Translations under genes and position numbers: made by a program
In this document: one piece after another, positions 4,865 through 5,432 of the stretch
Layout of the letters: every line of letters begins with the position of its first letter
Numbering within the stretch: the stretch's first letter is position 1
NCBI GenBank assembly: GCA_017477805.1
Contig: JAFUUM010000362.1
Span: 1 to 5,432 of the forward strand
Direction: 5' to 3'
DNA from: Lachnospiraceae bacterium
GTDB taxonomy: Bacteria; Bacillota; Clostridia; Lachnospirales; Lachnospiraceae
Length of the DNA stretch: 5,432 nucleotides
Notes under the pieces: generated by a model
Databases searched by the model: none
Seen by the model: the letters and a program-made list of their open reading frames with translations, nothing else
Told to the model about the DNA's origin: nothing

Positions 4865-5432
4865 GTGGCGTATTCACAGATCCGGAAAGACGTTCTGCAG
4901 ATGAACCTGGAAGACCAGCTCATGAAGATCGCAGAAGAAATGTATAAAAAGCCCCTGGACAAACTCACCGATCAGGAAGTTTACAGAGTTGTCCTGGAAT
5001 ACACCAAGACCTTAACCAGCGTTACCGACCGCATCGAAGGAGAAAAGAAGGTTTATTACATCTCCGCAGAGTTCCTCATCGGTAAGCTCTTATCCAATAA
5101 CCTCATCAACCTCGGCATCTACGATCAGATGGAAGAGGCTCTTGCAAAACATGGCAAGAAGCTGAACGTCATCGAAGAGATCGAGCCTGAACCTTCTCTG
5201 GGTAACGGCGGTCTCGGAAGACTGGCTGCCTGTTATCTTGACTCCATTGCATCTCTGGGTCTGCCCGGCGACGGTATCGGTCTGAATTATCACTTTGGTC
5301 TGTTCAAGCAGGTGTTCAAAGATAAGCTCCAGAAAGCCGAGCCCAATCCCTGGATCGAGGACCAGTCCTGGCTGAATAAAACAGACACCGTATTTGAAGT
5401 ATCTTTCGGCGACCGCAAGGTAAAGTCCAGAC
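4865..5432 (+). CDS. glgP: glycogen/starch/alpha-glucan phosphorylase, N-terminal part (runs off the window)
   Basis: This cytosolic, pyridoxal-phosphate-dependent GT35 enzyme releases glucose-1-phosphate from the non-reducing ends of glycogen or maltodextrin using phosphate. 189 codons are visible of a family length of about 750-820. Diagnostic stretches are YYISAEFLIGKLLSNN (residues 64-79), EPEPSLGNGGLGRLAACYLDS (107-127) with the glycine-rich active-site loop, and GIGLNYHFGLFKQ (137-149). The PLP lysine lies beyond the window. GTG 4865 is chosen because AGGAGG is 8 nt upstream and the product then begins VAYSQIRKDVL, as I recall for Lachnospiraceae relatives (M-x-Y..IR.D-L). An in-frame ATG at 4808 also has a good ribosome site. 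The codons between the two starts are AT-rich, unlike the body of the gene. There is no terminator or clear promoter between the regulator and this gene (49-nt gap), so they are probably co-transcribed. Confidence 0.93.
   Translation, partial: MAYSQIRKDVLQMNLEDQLMKIAEEMYKKPLDKLTDQEVYRVVLEYTKTLTSVTDRIEGEKKVYYISAEFLIGKLLSNNLINLGIYDQMEEALAKHGKKLNVIEEIEPEPSLGNGGLGRLAACYLDSIASLGLPGDGIGLNYHFGLFKQVFKDKLQKAEPNPWIEDQSWLNKTDTVFEVSFGDRKVKSR

Overview
The window looks like chromosomal DNA of an anaerobic Clostridia member, most likely Lachnospiraceae. This is inferred from the strong AGGAGG-type ribosome binding sites, consensus sigma-A promoters, tRNA genes without encoded CCA, a DUF6020-type membrane protein, and a glycogen phosphorylase of the type common in that family. 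No phage, transposon, CRISPR or plasmid feature is visible, and I found no candidate for a wholly new multi-gene system. The interest lies in gene-level and regulatory oddities.

Layout. (1) 1-1132: the tail of an unidentified gene, rdgB (XTP/dITP diphosphatase) and a YfcE/MJ0936-type metallophosphoesterase lie head to tail and overlap (TAATG junction, then a 23-nt overlap), so they form an operon. (2) 1129-1690: a consensus promoter overlapping the phosphoesterase stop codon drives five tRNA genes (Gly-TCC, Arg-TCT, His-GTG, Gln-TTG, Lys-TTT), followed by an intrinsic terminator. The tRNA-Gln has a mismatch in its acceptor stem. (3) 1701-3381: a polytopic membrane protein gene of DUF6020/GT-C type is split by one in-frame amber codon at 2665-2667, with the frame fully open on both sides. 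(4) 3397-3575: a bidirectional terminator separates it from a convergent tRNA-Leu(TAG) on the minus strand. (5) 3590-4815: a LacI-family repressor gene has a near-consensus promoter, two palindromic operators 60 bp apart, and a hairpin with a T-run between them. (6) 4808/4865 to the window end: the N-terminal third or less of a glycogen/alpha-glucan phosphorylase, with two in-frame starts that each have a good Shine-Dalgarno sequence.

How the parts work together. rdgB and the phosphoesterase are housekeeping genes, and the tRNA cluster probably receives both its own promoter's transcripts and read-through. The LacI repressor is probably autoregulated through the two operators. It is probably co-transcribed with glgP, so the repressor would control glycogen or maltodextrin breakdown to glucose-1-phosphate. 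The DUF6020 gene appears to be a recent pseudogene unless the amber codon is read through.
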